The notes under the pieces: model-generated
The model's input: only the letters and a program-made list of their open reading frames with translations
Told to the model about the DNA's origin: nothing
Databases searched by the model: none
Translations under genes and position numbers: made by a program
DNA from: Ypsolopha sequella
Lineage: Eukaryota > Arthropoda > Insecta > Lepidoptera > Ypsolophidae
DNA: 64,000 nucleotides
NCBI GenBank assembly: GCA_934047225.1
Contig: OW203983.1
Span: forward strand, 37,258,310-37,322,309
Reading direction: 5' to 3'
In this document: in pieces, positions 1-12,540 of the stretch
Numbering within the stretch: position 1 is the first letter of the stretch
How the letters are laid out: every line of letters starts with the position of its first letter

Positions 1-409
1 GCTTCGTTTCATGTGGATTTCAGATAAATAGATACGGTCCGACCAACCGCGAGTCAGTTTTGATGTTATCTTTGTGTATTTGAAACCATAATCTATGTAT
101 ATGTTACCGACCAAACACGACTGTAGGCCCGGCCTAGGCCAAATCGGTAGATAGGTAGATAGATAGATAGATATAACATTTATTTCCCAAAAACATGACA
201 CATACATACAAAAAACAAACAAAGTAGAACTTAAATAAAAGAAAAAAAATTAAATAAAGTTAAAACACAAAAAGAAAGTTACTTAAATTTATCCGAGTGT
301 CGCGGCAAAGAGAAAAAGGCTCCGACTCAGCATAATGCCGCAAACCGATAGAGTAGAGGAATTGGTTACTATATTCTTTGATTTTGCCGGTGGCCTATGT
401 CAACGTTGT
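1..409. other. No gene seen; short GATA microsatellite
   Basis: AT-rich sequence with a short imperfect GATA/GGTA microsatellite at about 146-174 and A-rich sequence at 205-285. No open frame with coding character is visible. Confidence 0.5.
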
Positions 410-417
410 CTCAGGTT

Positions 418-768
418 CATCCATCAGCCTAGTTCGTCCACTGCTGGACATAAGCCTTTCCGGGACTTTGCCACTCCCGGCGGTCATCCTGGAAGAATTG
501 CCCATACTCACACACGCTGGGCAGGCGGGTTGGTGAGCGCGGTGCCGGAACCCTCGCACCAGTGACGCCGCTGCCCGTCACCAGTCTGTTCCATATAAAG
601 CCCGACTATTAGGGATGGATATACCGCCATCCATCGGTACCAGGCATGGTGCGACTCCTGGTTTTCTGCCTGTGAGTTGTCCTCTTACTCTCCCCCGAAT
701 TACTTCGAGGGGGTCTCCAAGTAAGATGGTGGTACCTCCACAGTCGAGCCCGGCATCAGCTCTACCAC
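418..768 (-). mobile_element. SINE-like short retroelement, copy 1, with TSD
   Basis: Read on the minus strand, this begins gtggtagagctgatgccggg and ends with ttatgtccagcagtggacg followed by ggctgatggatg. The same unit recurs at 19334, 28743, 30914 and 32611, and two of those copies share the same 5' start. The octamer ctcaggtt lies directly on both sides (410-417 and 769-776), a target-site duplication that fixes the unit at about 351 bp. I see no open frame of note. The short full unit with a GATG-type tail suggests a SINE or a non-autonomous LINE derivative. The start carries a weak box A-like tggtagagctg, but no box B at normal spacing, so a tRNA origin is unproven. Confidence 0.75.
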
Positions 769-776
769 CTCAGGTT

Positions 777-1218
777 GGTAGCATTATTTTTACCAATTAA
801 TAAAGCTAATTATAACTCAAAATAAATAATTATTTGTAACTACATGTCAATTAAAAATGAAACCGCACGATTGCGTTAATAACGCAGTTGATATCAGTAT
901 AAAGCATTGAGACCTCCTGTTTTCTATAAATAAATGGAACTTGTTCTAGGGATGTTACATGCCAACTCTGAAATGATGGTAATAGTTTGTCAAAATTATG
1001 GTACTTTAGAAAAAGATGGTATACGGGTTCCCAGAAAACTTTTCATGTTACCTACCACAATTACAATAAAATTGTTGTTCGATAGAGCGATTTTTGAAGG
1101 CGTTTACAATAAATATTGTATTTAAACCATCACTTACCACAGTGGCGCGGTGCGGCCAATTACCATCAATTATTAAGGGCCAGGTAGCCGCCAATCACCT
1201 TGAGCCGACCTGTGTTAG
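777..1218. other. No gene seen
   Basis: AT-rich sequence with no recognisable element. The short open frame at 934-1125 lacks family features and coding composition. Confidence 0.4.
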
Positions 1219-1320
1219 TACAAATATCGACAGAAACTATACATAACGATCATATCAGTGTGGATTGCATTACCACGTCACTGGGTCTCCGGATAGCGCA
1301 AAATAGGACAAAATAATACA
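1219..1320 (+). repeat. Old dispersed repeat, copy A (paralog at 3872)
   Basis: Shares an ordered set of blocks with 3872-3986: aatatcgac-gaaac, then aacg-tca-atcagtg, then gcaaaataggacaaaataatac. The spacers are diverged. It is probably a fragment of an old element of unknown class. Confidence 0.45.
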
Positions 1321-3711
1321 CGATGGACGGAAAAAAAATCCTACAATAATTTTAATAAGCAACAGGTAATTGTATTTGAGTGCAAGAACCATACAAATAC
1401 CATTAGTTGTTTCAAATAAATAACAAATATTGGTCTAAAAGAGTTTGACTTTAGACAATATTTTCATCTGTTTCTTGTTCTCGAGAATAAGTTCCTAAAT
1501 TAAAGTTGTTCTTTATAGTTTCAATAACATTCTATAATTTTTTCATTAATTTTAAACCTACCATTTAAGAGAAATAATACAGGCGCCATTATGTATAGGT
1601 GATTGATAGAAAAACAAAAGAGCATGCAACTTTCATTACATACAACTAGTTTATTCAAGCTGTGTCGAAAAAAGCGAAAACACGCTGTTTTTTTTTATTC
1701 CTCGTATCAAAGAATCAGATAGGGTTGATAATAGCTTTAATTATGTGGTACTAGTAGTCCACAAAACCTCAATTAAAATACGAGTAAAGCTCAACATTTA
1801 ACGAAGTGTTTATTATAAGAGCTATTCAATAATTAATGTTTTTTTCTTTAAAAAGCTTTGCTCTTGCTGAATATGTCCATACAAAGAAGGCAGAGAGTAG
1901 TTTCGTTGTATAGGCATCAAGACGATGATTGTACGTCGATTCGTATAATATAAATACGATACACGTCGATAGCATAGATTATGTTTACCAAACGTTCCTT
2001 TCCATTACACCAAGAAACATTATTTTTATATTATTATGTAGTTAGACTTACTGAGATTGCTTGTGATTAGAAATGCAAAAAACATGGTATTTGTGCGTAT
2101 CACAATGGAAGTCTTTTAGAGGATACATGTGTATACTCTAAGAGAAGTCTAATGGTACATGGGACGAACACCTGAATCCTGGTACAAATACCATAATTAT
2201 GGTACGTACCTATAACAAGTTCAGCCATTTTGGTTCATTAAAATATTTAGAAGGCGTAACTAGAACTGGTTTTGTTCAAAATTCGAACAGTGCGCCCTCC
2301 AATAGCGTGCACGGGCGGGGCCTGTCAGTTCTACTGACTTGACTTTTTTTTTTTCGGCAATGATTCCTGCGGCAACTGCCTGTGCGGCGCTCGTTAGATT
2401 TTACTTTTTTGTGGCCAGTTTCATTTTGACCGTTTTTTTAGGTAGCCTTTTTTAAGCAAAAACAATGACGATTGTGTGTCGTTTTTTGTTTGTTTTCATC
2501 GTGGCTTTAACACAAAGCTTATTTTTGAGGGTTTCTGGGCGAACAATTCCGAAACGCGCTTTCATATTTCCCTTTTTTTGTAATTTTCTCGTGAAATAGC
2601 AAACAATGTTCAAAACTTTTTTCTGCTAATTGGAAAATGTATATAATGGGACATGTGTACAAGCTTTTACTTTAATAATGATGGTGTGGAGTGTGGACGA
2701 CACATTAAAAGGCGCGGTTAAATTTATAAGATAAACGTGTGACACACAGAAAATCGATAAAATATTGTCACCTTACTTGGGAACATTAATTTTATAAATA
2801 CAAAATTGTGGAAACCGTTTTAAATAAGTTTTCAGTCCTACTATGCCGAAGTGAGAGCCTCTAAAGAAGAAAAACTAAAGCAATACTAAGCCAACGTCAG
2901 ATACGTATGTATTTTATTTACTTTTTCTTGGCAATAAAGTTAAGTTAGAAACGAGCATTATGTTAGACGTCCCCATCCTCAAGTCGGTTCCTAGTGAGCA
3001 GCGTGACTCCGTCAGTATCTACATGTATACAGCCAAAAAGGCCAGGAAAGACCAGTCTTTTTTAGTTCTTGTGCCGTCATCTATCCAATATTACCCAAAA
3101 TGACTTCATTTGTCGAAATTGATTCAGTAGTTATGCTCTAATCCTCACTCAATACAGTCTACAGATATAGAATACCTAAAACCGTTAAAACAAGAGCGGA
3201 AAGTGAAAAAAAAATTCGCAACCGCGGTTAGCATTTTGATACTGCAAGAAAAAAATCGTTTTGGAGGGTTTGGGGTGGAAAATTATGTAAATAATCACCT
3301 TGTTTTATATTGCCCTTAATTTTTGTCATGGTTTTCCCTAAATTCAAAATTACATGTGTTTTCTCCAAACACCTACTCATTTTTTTTCCATATCTCTTTC
3401 GCGAAAGCTCTTTAAAGAACAAAATAAGTACCTATGTGCATTTAAGTAATCCGAAACCGCGTGGCGCACCCACAGTTCACGCTCGCATCGTTCATATGTG
3501 ATGTGAACACACCTTTATTTGAACATCCATGTTTGCTTTTCTGTTCGCATGGCCTTACGCTAATTGTTGCGCTTTACCAGAAATGCATCCGCTTTCTTAG
3601 ATTGATTCAGTAAAGTGTTTTCATATTTCATGGTCTTAGGCGAGGACTTGGTAAACTCAAGGAATTGGTAAATCGGCGCCTTAGAGGAGTGGACTGGGGG
3701 ACGAACTCCAT
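1321..3711. other. No gene seen; one GC-richer patch
   Basis: Mostly AT-rich. The patch at about 2285-2400 is GC-richer (gtgcacgggcggggcctgtcag, then cggcgctcg) and stands out from its surroundings, but contains no open frame, TATA/Inr pair or splice-site series that I could defend. Short open frames at 3228-3501 lie on both strands of the same DNA and look random. Confidence 0.4.
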
Positions 3712-4462
3712 ACAAAAAGTAAAGATAAGCCCTTACCGTACTATGACAGCACCAAAATGTTTCCAACTTTAAATGGGTGACGCTCACACGTTTGGAATCA
3801 TCTGAACACAGTGATAGTTGGATGCCTTAAGGCGATTACCGTCGCCAAATTAGCAGCTCGATGTTCGTCTGTATGAATATCGACGGAAACGACATTGAAA
3901 TAACGTTCAAATCAGTGCACAATGCGTGGTGGCTGTAACGACGCTCGCTGCGTCCTTGAAAGGGCAAAATAGGAGAAAATAATACTTTTCACATGGGCGT
4001 CATTGTTCGATTGAATAATTCTATGTTATATTTATAGCTATCAAGTTTATCTATTTATCAAAGCATAAATGAATTAAATCACCTAAGCCGCTTAGGAGCA
4101 GTAGGAAATTCAAGCCAAAAAACACCATTCAGTTGAAACAATTTTTCATATAGAAGTTTTGGTGGTACGAAAAAGAAAAATGTTGCATATGTTGTCCTAG
4201 AGTTGATAATCCATAATACATTTTTTCAATATTTTTGGATTGGCCATAAAAGAGGAGTAGGCTTTAGAAAGTACCCATTTGGCGGTATTAAGGGCCTTAA
4301 GTGCACTTAAGTTGTTAATTTTAACAACTTTTGGTAGTCAGATCAGTTTGCTGACCGTAGGTAGACAGATTGCGCACTCATAAATGTGCGCGCGTCGGCA
4401 TTATGTTGTTAACAATGCAATAGATTTTAGATGCCAGGGCTCATCTAAACTTTGATATCTTT
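3712..4462 (-). repeat. Dispersed element, longer copy (paralog at 48246-48533)
   Basis: Both ends of this interval match 48246-48533 in reverse orientation. The block at 3712-3832 (taccgtactatgacagcacc, gacgctcacacgttt) pairs with 48412-48533. The block at 4413-4462 (gatgccagggctcatctaaa) pairs with 48246-48297. The middle differs: about 750 bp here against about 290 bp there. The inference is one mobile family with a deletion or insertion in one copy. Confidence 0.5.
3872..3986 (+). repeat. Old dispersed repeat, copy B (paralog at 1219)
   Basis: Same block order as 1219-1320 (aatatcgacggaaac ... caaatcagtg ... gggcaaaataggagaaaataatac). It lies inside the longer element at 3712-4462. Confidence 0.45.
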
Positions 4463-4469
4463 GATATAA

Positions 4470-7225
4470 CTAGCTTATGCCGCAAGTTCGTATGCGGCAA
4501 GACAGTATATCTCGTTTGAATTAAAGGCTATCGCTAACGTTACAAAGTCCAATTACCATTTTGAAATGTGTACTTAGACCAATCTGTACAGACAGTTTTG
4601 AGGCTTAAATCGTTCTCGTGTAAAATGAAAATCTCTGGTTTTAAAGAGCAGTCTTTGACATTTTTTTTCTCTGCTGTAAAAGTTAACTAATCAAGAAAAG
4701 CAATTATAAATATCAGTCCCAAATGTTTTGTAATGGCTGAGAAATATTGAGATCCGTGGTGCCAACATTTTCAATGCGTCGTCGTCTTAAGAGTGTGTCT
4801 AGTAAAAAATAAAACTAGAATACTCTAAATATTTCAAAGTGCGTTACAAGATAGAAAAGATCAAATAGAAAGAAATTCCAAGAAAATATTATTTTACCTT
4901 CAAACGCAAGTATTTTAAATCGTCCACCTCAAAAATAATAACAGCTTTAACTGCTTTCCTGCTACCCATCTAACATTTTTCCCGACATGCCATTCCGTTT
5001 CACGTGAAATTAGAGCCTATTACGTTCCGAGGTAACAACAACATAAAGCATGGCAATCGCAACAATCCAATGTCGGTAATTTTGTCCACATTGTAGCCTG
5101 TAATGACAAAATTAAGAGCAAAATGCGTAACCCGCCCGCACGCACACGCTCCTCATTACGCACACACGCAAAAATGCGTACACAAAACGGATGCTATACT
5201 TTTATACGCACCTACGCACACAAACGTCTTCGAAGGACACGCGGCCCGGTCGTTAACCCCAGTTTTTTGCGACCGAACGCAAGCCGCACCGCGTACTGCC
5301 TTCGACGTGCATTGGCCGCTGACGATTTTCCTTTTTTATGTTCATTTTTTTTTTTTTTTTTCGAAAGATCGTTCACTTTGCCGCGTCAGTTGATCGCTGT
5401 TGCTATTTTATGTACTGTGGGAATACGGCTATGATGTCAGAGCTATTTTGCCTTTTTGTAGTCTTTTCTGATGGTTGTTTTAATGATTCTGCATTTTAAT
5501 TCTTTAGGGTTATCAGATGCTTCCCTTTGAATGTGATTCATTTATTTGCGTTAGTTAGATTGTAAGTTCAATGTTGTTAACGGTTGATTTCTGACTTAAT
5601 GGGTTTAAGAAACCTTTCTAGTTAAACCAGTTGAAGGTGTTTATTTACTGAGTTAGTTTTTCTTTGAACCGTTAAGTTGTCAGATCGACGTACCATGTAA
5701 CTTGAGTCTTGAATACGAAATTGAAACGGCAGCATGTTATAGTCTGTCCGAACGTTGCATTTCGATACAAAATTTGTTTGGCGTAGGTACTTGCATATGG
5801 CTATTTAACTTATTAAAAAGATGGATTGGGTTGCATTCAAAATAAGTTGAATTTTACCCACTTAATTTTTCTTAGGTATCTATTGAAAAATAATCTATTG
5901 AAAAATGGTTCTTAAGGTATAAGTATAAAATTACGGAAAAATATTGCACATTGTTTTGCTGTACTATCCATTTTAACATAAAAAAACAACTCTCTTCAAA
6001 GCAACTTCGCACAAAAACAAAAAAGCCAATTCATCGGTGTCCTGTCATAATGTGTACAATGACCTAACCCAAGTTTAGAGCTACGTGAGTGAGGCGGGCT
6101 CGGCCACCCCAATTCGAATCCTAACCTACCCCAAGTGGGCCGTGCGCACCGGGCCTAACCGCGGATGTGTGCGTGTCCTGGGAAACTGAGACGACGCGAC
6201 GTCGATGTGTGCGTGTATTGGTCTTTTTATTATTATTTTAACTTGTTGACGTATGTTTCGAGATTGAATTATTTTGTGTTTTTTTTTTGCGTAGATATTA
6301 TGTATATTATCTAAAAATACTAAATTTCGTAATGCTCATTAAATTTTATTATGAAGAGTATAGAAATTAGTTTGATGATTTTAGACGCCGCTGGCCGCAA
6401 AAACAATAGACATAAATAATTTTTATACCTTTTTAAACCAACTACTTTAGTTAGATCAATGTTTATGGTTCCATGCACCGGTAAAAAACCGGTTCTTCGT
6501 TTCTAAAAAATGTACTTATTGGTATAAATGAGCCATAATTTCACTTAATTGTTGTATAAAGCAAAGCTCTTCTCAACTCCGCTACATTTTCATGTCAATC
6601 AAAAACTAAACTTCATAATTATGACAACCTCCTTGCATTTGTGCTGTTGTCCGACCGACCTATATAGTATTTGAATGGGTGCGTGCCGCACACATTAACA
6701 CAATGTAGCGCCCAAATCTAAATGTGTGCGTGCATTTAGAATGTGTGCGCTGCAACTTCTTCACTTTGCTTTTTGAAGTTAGAATTAGGATAAATAGCGT
6801 AGGTCCTTGACCGGTTTTCATTGCAAAAATCTGTACTGAAGGTGAAAAACTAGAACAGAGCTTACATACTCGGAATATGCCTAATAGTCATAAAATAAGT
6901 TATGTTATGACTCTTATGACCCAACTAGTCGCGAGTTGGTATATCAATTTTTATCGCTACCAATTTAATATTATATTTGAACAAAAAATTGTAATCATCT
7001 TTAAAAATATATTGTATGAAAATGAAAATATTTATTGATACCATCAATATGAACAAAACATTGGGCTATATAACATACACAATACAAAAAACTTAACAAA
7101 AGAAACCTTTGTTACTTTTCGATGAGCACTAACGAGATGGCTACTGATGCCTGATATAGTAAAAACCGTAATATAGGCAAAACCGTAGTATGGCACCTTT
7201 ACCTGACTTATTTAGGAAATCCTGG
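4470..7225. other. No gene seen; GC-richer patches at 5.1 and 6.1 kb
   Basis: About 5103-5420 is GC-richer and CpG-rich, with repeated acgcaca motifs and two overlapping open frames of about 100 codons. About 6055-6240 is similar (gggctcggccaccc, gtgggccgtgcgcacc), and gtgtgcgtg motifs recur at 6670-6760. These could be decayed transposons or a regulatory CpG patch. The frames are rich in His, Arg and Thr from CA-rich DNA and match no family I know. Confidence 0.35.
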
Positions 7226-7229
7226 TTAA

Positions 7230-7355
7230 GGCGATATGTAACAGTTTTAGCATTCCTGTTACTCTATATGCGAAAAAACCCTCAGTGCGAGTGGGACATA
7301 TTCGTGGAAAAGTAGCAAAAAGTCGGTTTTTTTATTAATGTTTTTTGGTACCGCC
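7230..7355. mobile_element. piggyBac-like MITE, internally deleted (126 bp)
   Basis: Flanked by TTAA on both sides (7226-7229 and 7356-7359). It starts ggcgatatgtaacag and ends ggtaccgcc. The first 110 bp match the start of the 416-bp element at 47735, including cagtgcgag and gtagcaaaaagtcggtttttt. The rest of the family body is missing, so this is a deletion derivative still bounded by TTAA. TTAA target use is characteristic of the piggyBac superfamily. Confidence 0.7.
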
Positions 7356-7458
7356 TTAATTGCTAATAGAAATCTGAGGCAATTATATAATGAGATGTTA
7401 TAGCTCTCACAAAACATTATCTAAACTTAAATTATCGAGTCAGTTTTGAGAAAACCTA

Positions 7459-7721
7459 TATACAAGGTCACTTTTTTACCAAATTCATACTGGTGGCTTG
7501 ATAAGTAATCAGTATCATGGATCAATAACAATTTTTGTAAAAATCGTAAAATGAAATGTCGACTCCCCATAGTGATTCACTCGGGACTGGATGTGAATTA
7601 CTATGGGAAATCGAAATTACATTTTACGAATTTCACAAAAATTATTATTGATTCGAGATACTGACCACTTATCAAGCCTCCAGTATGAATTTGGACGATC
7701 AACAAAAAGTCACCTTGTATA
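7459..7721. mobile_element. Foldback MITE 'tatacaaggt', copy 1
   Basis: The termini tatacaaggt and accttgtata are inverted repeats. The homology between arms continues inward through attcatactgg / ccagtatgaat and gataagtaatcagtatc / gatactgaccacttatc, so most of the element can fold. A close copy is at 46433-46692. Terminal TA suggests a Tc1/mariner-type target, but this is an inference. There is no coding capacity. Confidence 0.7.
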
Positions 7722-7875
7722 ATCATAACAATTTTTTTTTGTACGATCTCTTATCTTTACAATGGATAAAAATTTTAAAAATGCATAGAAATATCTAAAA
7801 AAATACTGCTTTGATGTTGACGCGAGACTGCGCGAAGGACACATGAACGTTTACACATATAAACACCCATTTTTA

Positions 7876-8386
7876 GGGTTCCGTGCCTAAAAAGGAAAAA
7901 ACGGAACCCTTCTAGGATCACTTTGTTGTCCTTCTGTCTGTCTGTGTGTCTTTTGCTCGGGCGCCGATTGAGATATCAAGTTGAAACTGTTACCTCCTAC
8001 AGAAGTCTACGGTCCCATGGTGCTGTTAAAAAAATCAGGCTTTTAGCAAAAAGTTATTGTACTTTACATAATCAAGTTCATACCAATTTGATCACCATGA
8101 AAACCCATAGGGCACTTCCAGTTGAATTAGAAACTTGAAATTTTGTTTGAAGGTAGATTTTATAGCACACATACAGGAAAAAATCTGAAAATTACAAATA
8201 TTTAATTATTTAGGAAGTTATCAAATCCAAATAAATTAGACCCTTTAGATACATAGAGTTTAATAGATCGTAAGTGTCGAGTTGACTTGGTCCTCCATAA
8301 CTGCAATGTTTTTAGGGTTCCGTACTCGATTGTGTGGTGGTGGGAGACTCTTTGTGCGCGAGTCCGACTCGCACTCAGCCGATTTT
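7876..8386 (+). repeat. Lepidopteran 'gggttccgt' dispersed repeat, full-length
   Basis: Begins tttagggttccgtgcctaaa, carries the ctgtctgtctgtg tract and ends gcgagtccgactcgcactcagccgattttttt. Further copies lie at 11331 (reverse), 17958, 20424 and 25979 (reverse). This repeat is familiar from moth genomes, but I cannot assign its class from sequence alone. The short open frame at 7923-8138 lies inside it and is not a gene. Confidence 0.65.
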
Positions 8387-8640
8387 TTTAATTTTTGTCA
8401 ATTATTTTGTTTTTTTCGTTTGTAATGCTTTCTAGTAATAATAAGAGTATCAAAGCGGTAGATTTCGTTTATAATTAAATCATAATTGATTATCTTAGTT
8501 GTAGGGGTGTTTATTGTAGTGATTTCAAAATTTACCAAAGATTCATGCAGCTATTAATGTGAACTACATGAATTTACATATATATATTAATGTAAACTGT
8601 GGTTTAATTTAATGTCACGTCTGTTTATTCCCACAATATT

Positions 8641-8712
8641 CAACAAATTAATTAATTAATTAAAATGTTTAACAAATTAATTAATTACTCATAGGAGTAA
8701 TTAATTACTATA
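8641..8712. repeat. AT-rich palindromic ttaattaa repeats
   Basis: Two copies of acaaattaattaatta are followed by the palindrome ttaattactcataggagtaattaatta. This is low-complexity DNA that can fold. Confidence 0.55.
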
Positions 8713-8843
8713 GAGTACCGGAGGAACCCGCGCGTCCCTTTGCCTAGCGTAGATCTAGATTCAATGAAATGTATTCAATAAAGCTATTTTTAAACCAAAC
8801 ACATACCAATAATAACCATAAACAAGTTTTCTTTTTATAGTAT

Positions 8844-9020
8844 ACTTGTGACCCGCCCCGGCTTTGCACGGACATGTATTATACATATAAACCTTCCTCT
8901 TAAATCACTCTTTCTATTAAAAAAAACCGCATCAAAATCCATTGCGTAGTTTTAAACATATAATCATACATAAGGACAGACAGCGGGAAGCGACTTTGTT
9001 TTATACTATGTGGTGAAGTT
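8844..9020 (-). mobile_element. Helitron-type 3' segment (decayed end)
   Basis: On the minus strand it reads gtataaaacaaagtcgcttc, gacagacagcggg (in complement), ggattttgatgcggttt, aggaaggtttatatgt, then gtgcaaagccggggcgggtc and caagt where intact relatives have ctagt. This order is familiar from lepidopteran non-autonomous Helitrons. The terminal CTAG is mutated and no 5' end was found. Confidence 0.55.
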
Positions 9021-9130
9021 CTTCATTTCTGACTTCTCGTCAATTTTGCAAGAAAGTTATAAATTACGTCATCTAAATAAACATATAAACGATTACCCTG
9101 ACTGAAGAACTGACTGAGTGATCTAGGGAT

Positions 9131-9262
9131 CTAAAAAGGCCGACTTGGGTGAATCATGAAATGATTTGAAAGTAGGATAGAGACAGAGTTTCTTCATGCG
9201 TGCAAAAGAGACGGCATTAGAACAGAATCATAACATGATTCATCCAAAGCGGCCTTTTTAGA
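9131..9262. mobile_element. Small foldback MITE 'taaaaaggccg', copy 1
   Basis: The left end ctaaaaaggccgacttgggtg and the right end (reverse complement ctaaaaaggccgctttggatg) form inverted repeats that continue into gaatcatgaaatgat / atcataacatgattc. A second copy lies in opposite orientation at 58990-59119. The centre shares gcaaaagagacggca with that copy. Confidence 0.65.
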
Positions 9263-11330
9263 GGACCTAGCAACGTCCAGACCAAACGGCTAGGAACATG
9301 ACTTATGGACTGTGTGACGTCACAGAGAATGTGTGACGTAAACATTCGCTAAGAAGGGTTTTTAGGATATTCTCACTATATCTGATGAGGAAGCGGTCCA
9401 GAAATACCGACGATATTTTCCTCTGTATACGAGTACCTACTGCTGAAAAATATCCAACGAATCTGCAATTATGTACATATCATATCACAATTAGGCAAGA
9501 AAATATCATTATTTACAATTTAAGTTTTTCTTCAGGCAATATTTTTGGAACAAACTTTTTTCACGGTAAGCTCTCTATGTAGGGGTGAAAAAAGGAACCA
9601 ATATTGGTGTGACTTGTTCGTCCGTTCATATATATTTCATAGCCTTACTATTTATTAATATAAAAATATAAATAATTGCCTAAACAATTATTAGTTAAAA
9701 TAATATTTGGAAAAAATAGAAAGTTACTAAAAATGTTATTACCATAGGTATTAGGGTAAATAATTTTATTTCCTTAAAATAAATAAATGTAAGCCATTTT
9801 CCTAGTTAGGGTTCCGCGTGTATGTTTCCCTTGTGTGAAAGAGAGAGACGGAGATATATAACGAAAAAGACAAGGATGGCAAGAGGGCGACGACCTCTAA
9901 AACAAATCGTCCGAAGAGAGGGTTCGGTTTATGTAGAGATAGAAAAAAAAAACAAGATTATTGTACAATGAGCAAATATGCAATAGTGTGTATATATTTG
10001 TTGCTTTCTTGTCCATAACTTTCATAGCGATTAAAAAAAGAACGTAATTTCCTATAAATCAAATAAATTTATATTTTACACAAACGTCATATTTATAAAT
10101 ATTGTGCTTTGGATGAAAAAATGAAAAAAGTTTTATTTATCTTACAATGTTCGTAGGTACATCCAAAATATTAACACTGTCTATATAAAAACATAGACTT
10201 ATATAATTTAGTATTAACTTAAAAGTAGCAGGCATTATTATAAGTGTATATTACATTGTATAGCAAAGGTATTGACATTTAATTATTTCCAATGGTCCTC
10301 AACCTAGGCAAGCCTGGAACGCGAGGGCCGGTTAAGTATTTTACAGATTTTATTTCGCTCAGTTGCTATCCAAAATACTTTATTTATTTAAATTTTTTTA
10401 TTTTTCATTTTTTTTAAACCAGTATAAACAAACAACTTAAAACTATAATAAAAATAACTTTATAATATTTGCATTAAATAAGTAAATAAATAAATAAATA
10501 TAATGTTGATAAATAGTAAATTAAACAAATATGATATAAAGGTTCAAACAGCCGAAATTAATTTTAACTTGTTTTTCTATTGGCAGAAGCAACGTTTCAA
10601 TTTCATCATAGGTTTTCGATTTTAACCATGTTAGGACTTTACGACTTTAATGTGAATTAGATGGATGAATGAATGTGAATTAGAAACTGTGTTTTGGATA
10701 CACCACTAGCTAATAGTAATAAAACAAAACTTGCACTTTTCTCATCCCTTATAGTATTCTTTTGCTGTCACTACATTGATCTAGGTGCGCCCTTTTCCCT
10801 AGCCTTTACGAACCTAGATAGGGGGACCTAGACGAAAAATTGCGACTTCCTACACATACCTATACATATCCATGCACACACACACACACAAGATGTCCTT
10901 ATTGGTTTAGGTTTTTGGTGTGTGTGTTTTTTAGGACGCTATATTTGTGATATAGGATGTTACTTACGTAGGTAAAGGACCTTGTGTTTGAGATTTAATT
11001 AATACAAAAAGAAAGTTGGTAATTTTTGTTTATCTACTAAAAACGTTTCTATTTCAACACAACATTTTTGTTCGAAAAGTTCTAATGTTTCCAATGAATA
11101 ACAAAAGTTTGTTCAATTGGTTTGTGTGGAACAGGAAAAAATGTTTGTTAAAGTGAAAATAGCTTTGATAGAACCCGATATAAGGGAGCTAGTTATTTAT
11201 ACAGTGTGTTTTAAATTTAGTCCAACAAATTTAGATACAGGCAGTGCTGTCTAGTGGTACAAAGGGTGAACGAAACAAATTTTTGTTTTGTTTTTACTTT
11301 TATCTAAGCTTTTCTATTAAAATTATGCTG
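9263..11330. other. No gene seen; microsatellites
   Basis: AT-rich sequence with an (AAAT)n run near 10484-10500 and a (CA)n run at about 10875-10890. Nothing coding was recognised. Confidence 0.45.
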
Positions 11331-11636
11331 TACAAAACCGGCCAAGTGTGCGTCAATTTCGCATACCTAGGGTCCGTACCCATATTGTATTTTTAAGGTA
11401 ATATTTTAAATTTTTCTCCGTTTTGTTTTGGAAATTTTTCAAATTTTTCTTATTTTTTTTACACCGTGATATGTGGGCAAATAGGTGCTATTTTCGTGCC
11501 AAATTTCAAGTCTTTATCTTTAACGGTGCTAAAGTTATGAGGCTGAGACATACGGACGGACTGACGGACGGACAACGAAGTCTCACCATAAAGGTTCCTT
11601 TTTTACCTTTTAGGTACTACGAAACCCTAAAAATCT
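11331..11636 (-). repeat. 'gggttccgt' dispersed repeat, diverged
   Basis: Begins acaaaaccggccaagtgtgcg followed by gggtccgtaccc, and ends with gacggacggac and ggtactacgaaaccctaaaa. This is the reverse orientation of the copy at 17958. The open frame at 11423-11671 comes from this repeat. Confidence 0.55.
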
Positions 11637-11869
11637 CAAATATTACACCTGCATATGTCAGGTTGTGGTGATTCCAGGTTTCACACATCACAATCACTAT
11701 ATGAACTCACTGGCCTCTACTCTTAGATAAAATTAAATAAACGGGCGTCACAAATAATGCAAAATAATATGTGCCACCAAGCCAACCAACTAATAACTAA
11801 TCTGTGATTTTGATTTTGGCGAAGTCCTTTTAAGTTTTTTATTTGTTCACCCAAATGATAAAGAAGTCT

Positions 11870-12540
11870 CCAACACTCGGGTTAGTGCCACCCGGCCCCG
11901 GCTGCAACTACGAGTCTGGCTGGGTTCTTTTGGGCACTACGGGAGTCAGACTTGAGCCGACCTGAAGCTTGCTACTTGTTTCGACTTTTATCTTGGTGGT
12001 TTGAGCTGCAGGAGTGCGGGAATGTTTGTCTGTCCTGTATTACTTGTAACCGAACGGTCGTCTCTGTGAGCAGCTAGCATTCCCTTGTAGCGGTCTTGGA
12101 GCGGCCACCAATTCGAACGGGTTATGCGGGGCACGTGATCTTCCCTCAAGTTTTTCGATGAACACTGCTTGCGTATGGACGTGTGTACTTGAGTGGAAGG
12201 ACTTCAGCGTCAGCTCTTCATCTGGATGGTGGACTAGACGACTCTACGCTAGAGGGCATTGTCCCGTCCGCGTAGGCGTTGTCGAAAATTATTAGACAGC
12301 AATTGTTCAGGGTTTGGCGTGGTATGAATACGGGCATTTTCATGCTGCGAAGTGAGTACGCGTACAGCTCCGAGTACCTCCTTGGAGAATGAGGTGGCCA
12401 GCTGCTCTGGCGGGTCCAACAACACTTAATTTAGTCAGTCATGTCGTATATTGTCTGGCGGCGAAAAGCAGCTCTTGGTTCTGCTCGGGGCTATCCTGTC
12501 TTGACAGGCAGAGTGCGGATGAGGTGGATGCTGTTAGAAT
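11870..12540. other. GC-richer patch, probably decayed mobile element
   Basis: Composition shifts clearly from the AT-rich flanks (ccacccggccccggctg near 11888; ctctggcgggtcc near 12405). The minus strand is open for roughly 45 codons around 12250-12390, but no conserved motif is recognised and stops interrupt it on both sides. An old retroelement fragment is the most economical reading. A host exon is not excluded. Confidence 0.35.

Noticed and set aside
135..174. GATA repeats as a possible CRISPR-like or regulatory array
   Set aside because: Ordinary microsatellite; no spacers and no sign of a prokaryotic origin.
4303..4318. 16-bp palindrome cttaagtgcacttaag followed by gttgttaattttaacaac
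   Set aside because: Short AT-rich palindromes are expected by chance at this length and composition. It is inside an old dispersed element and no further structure was seen.
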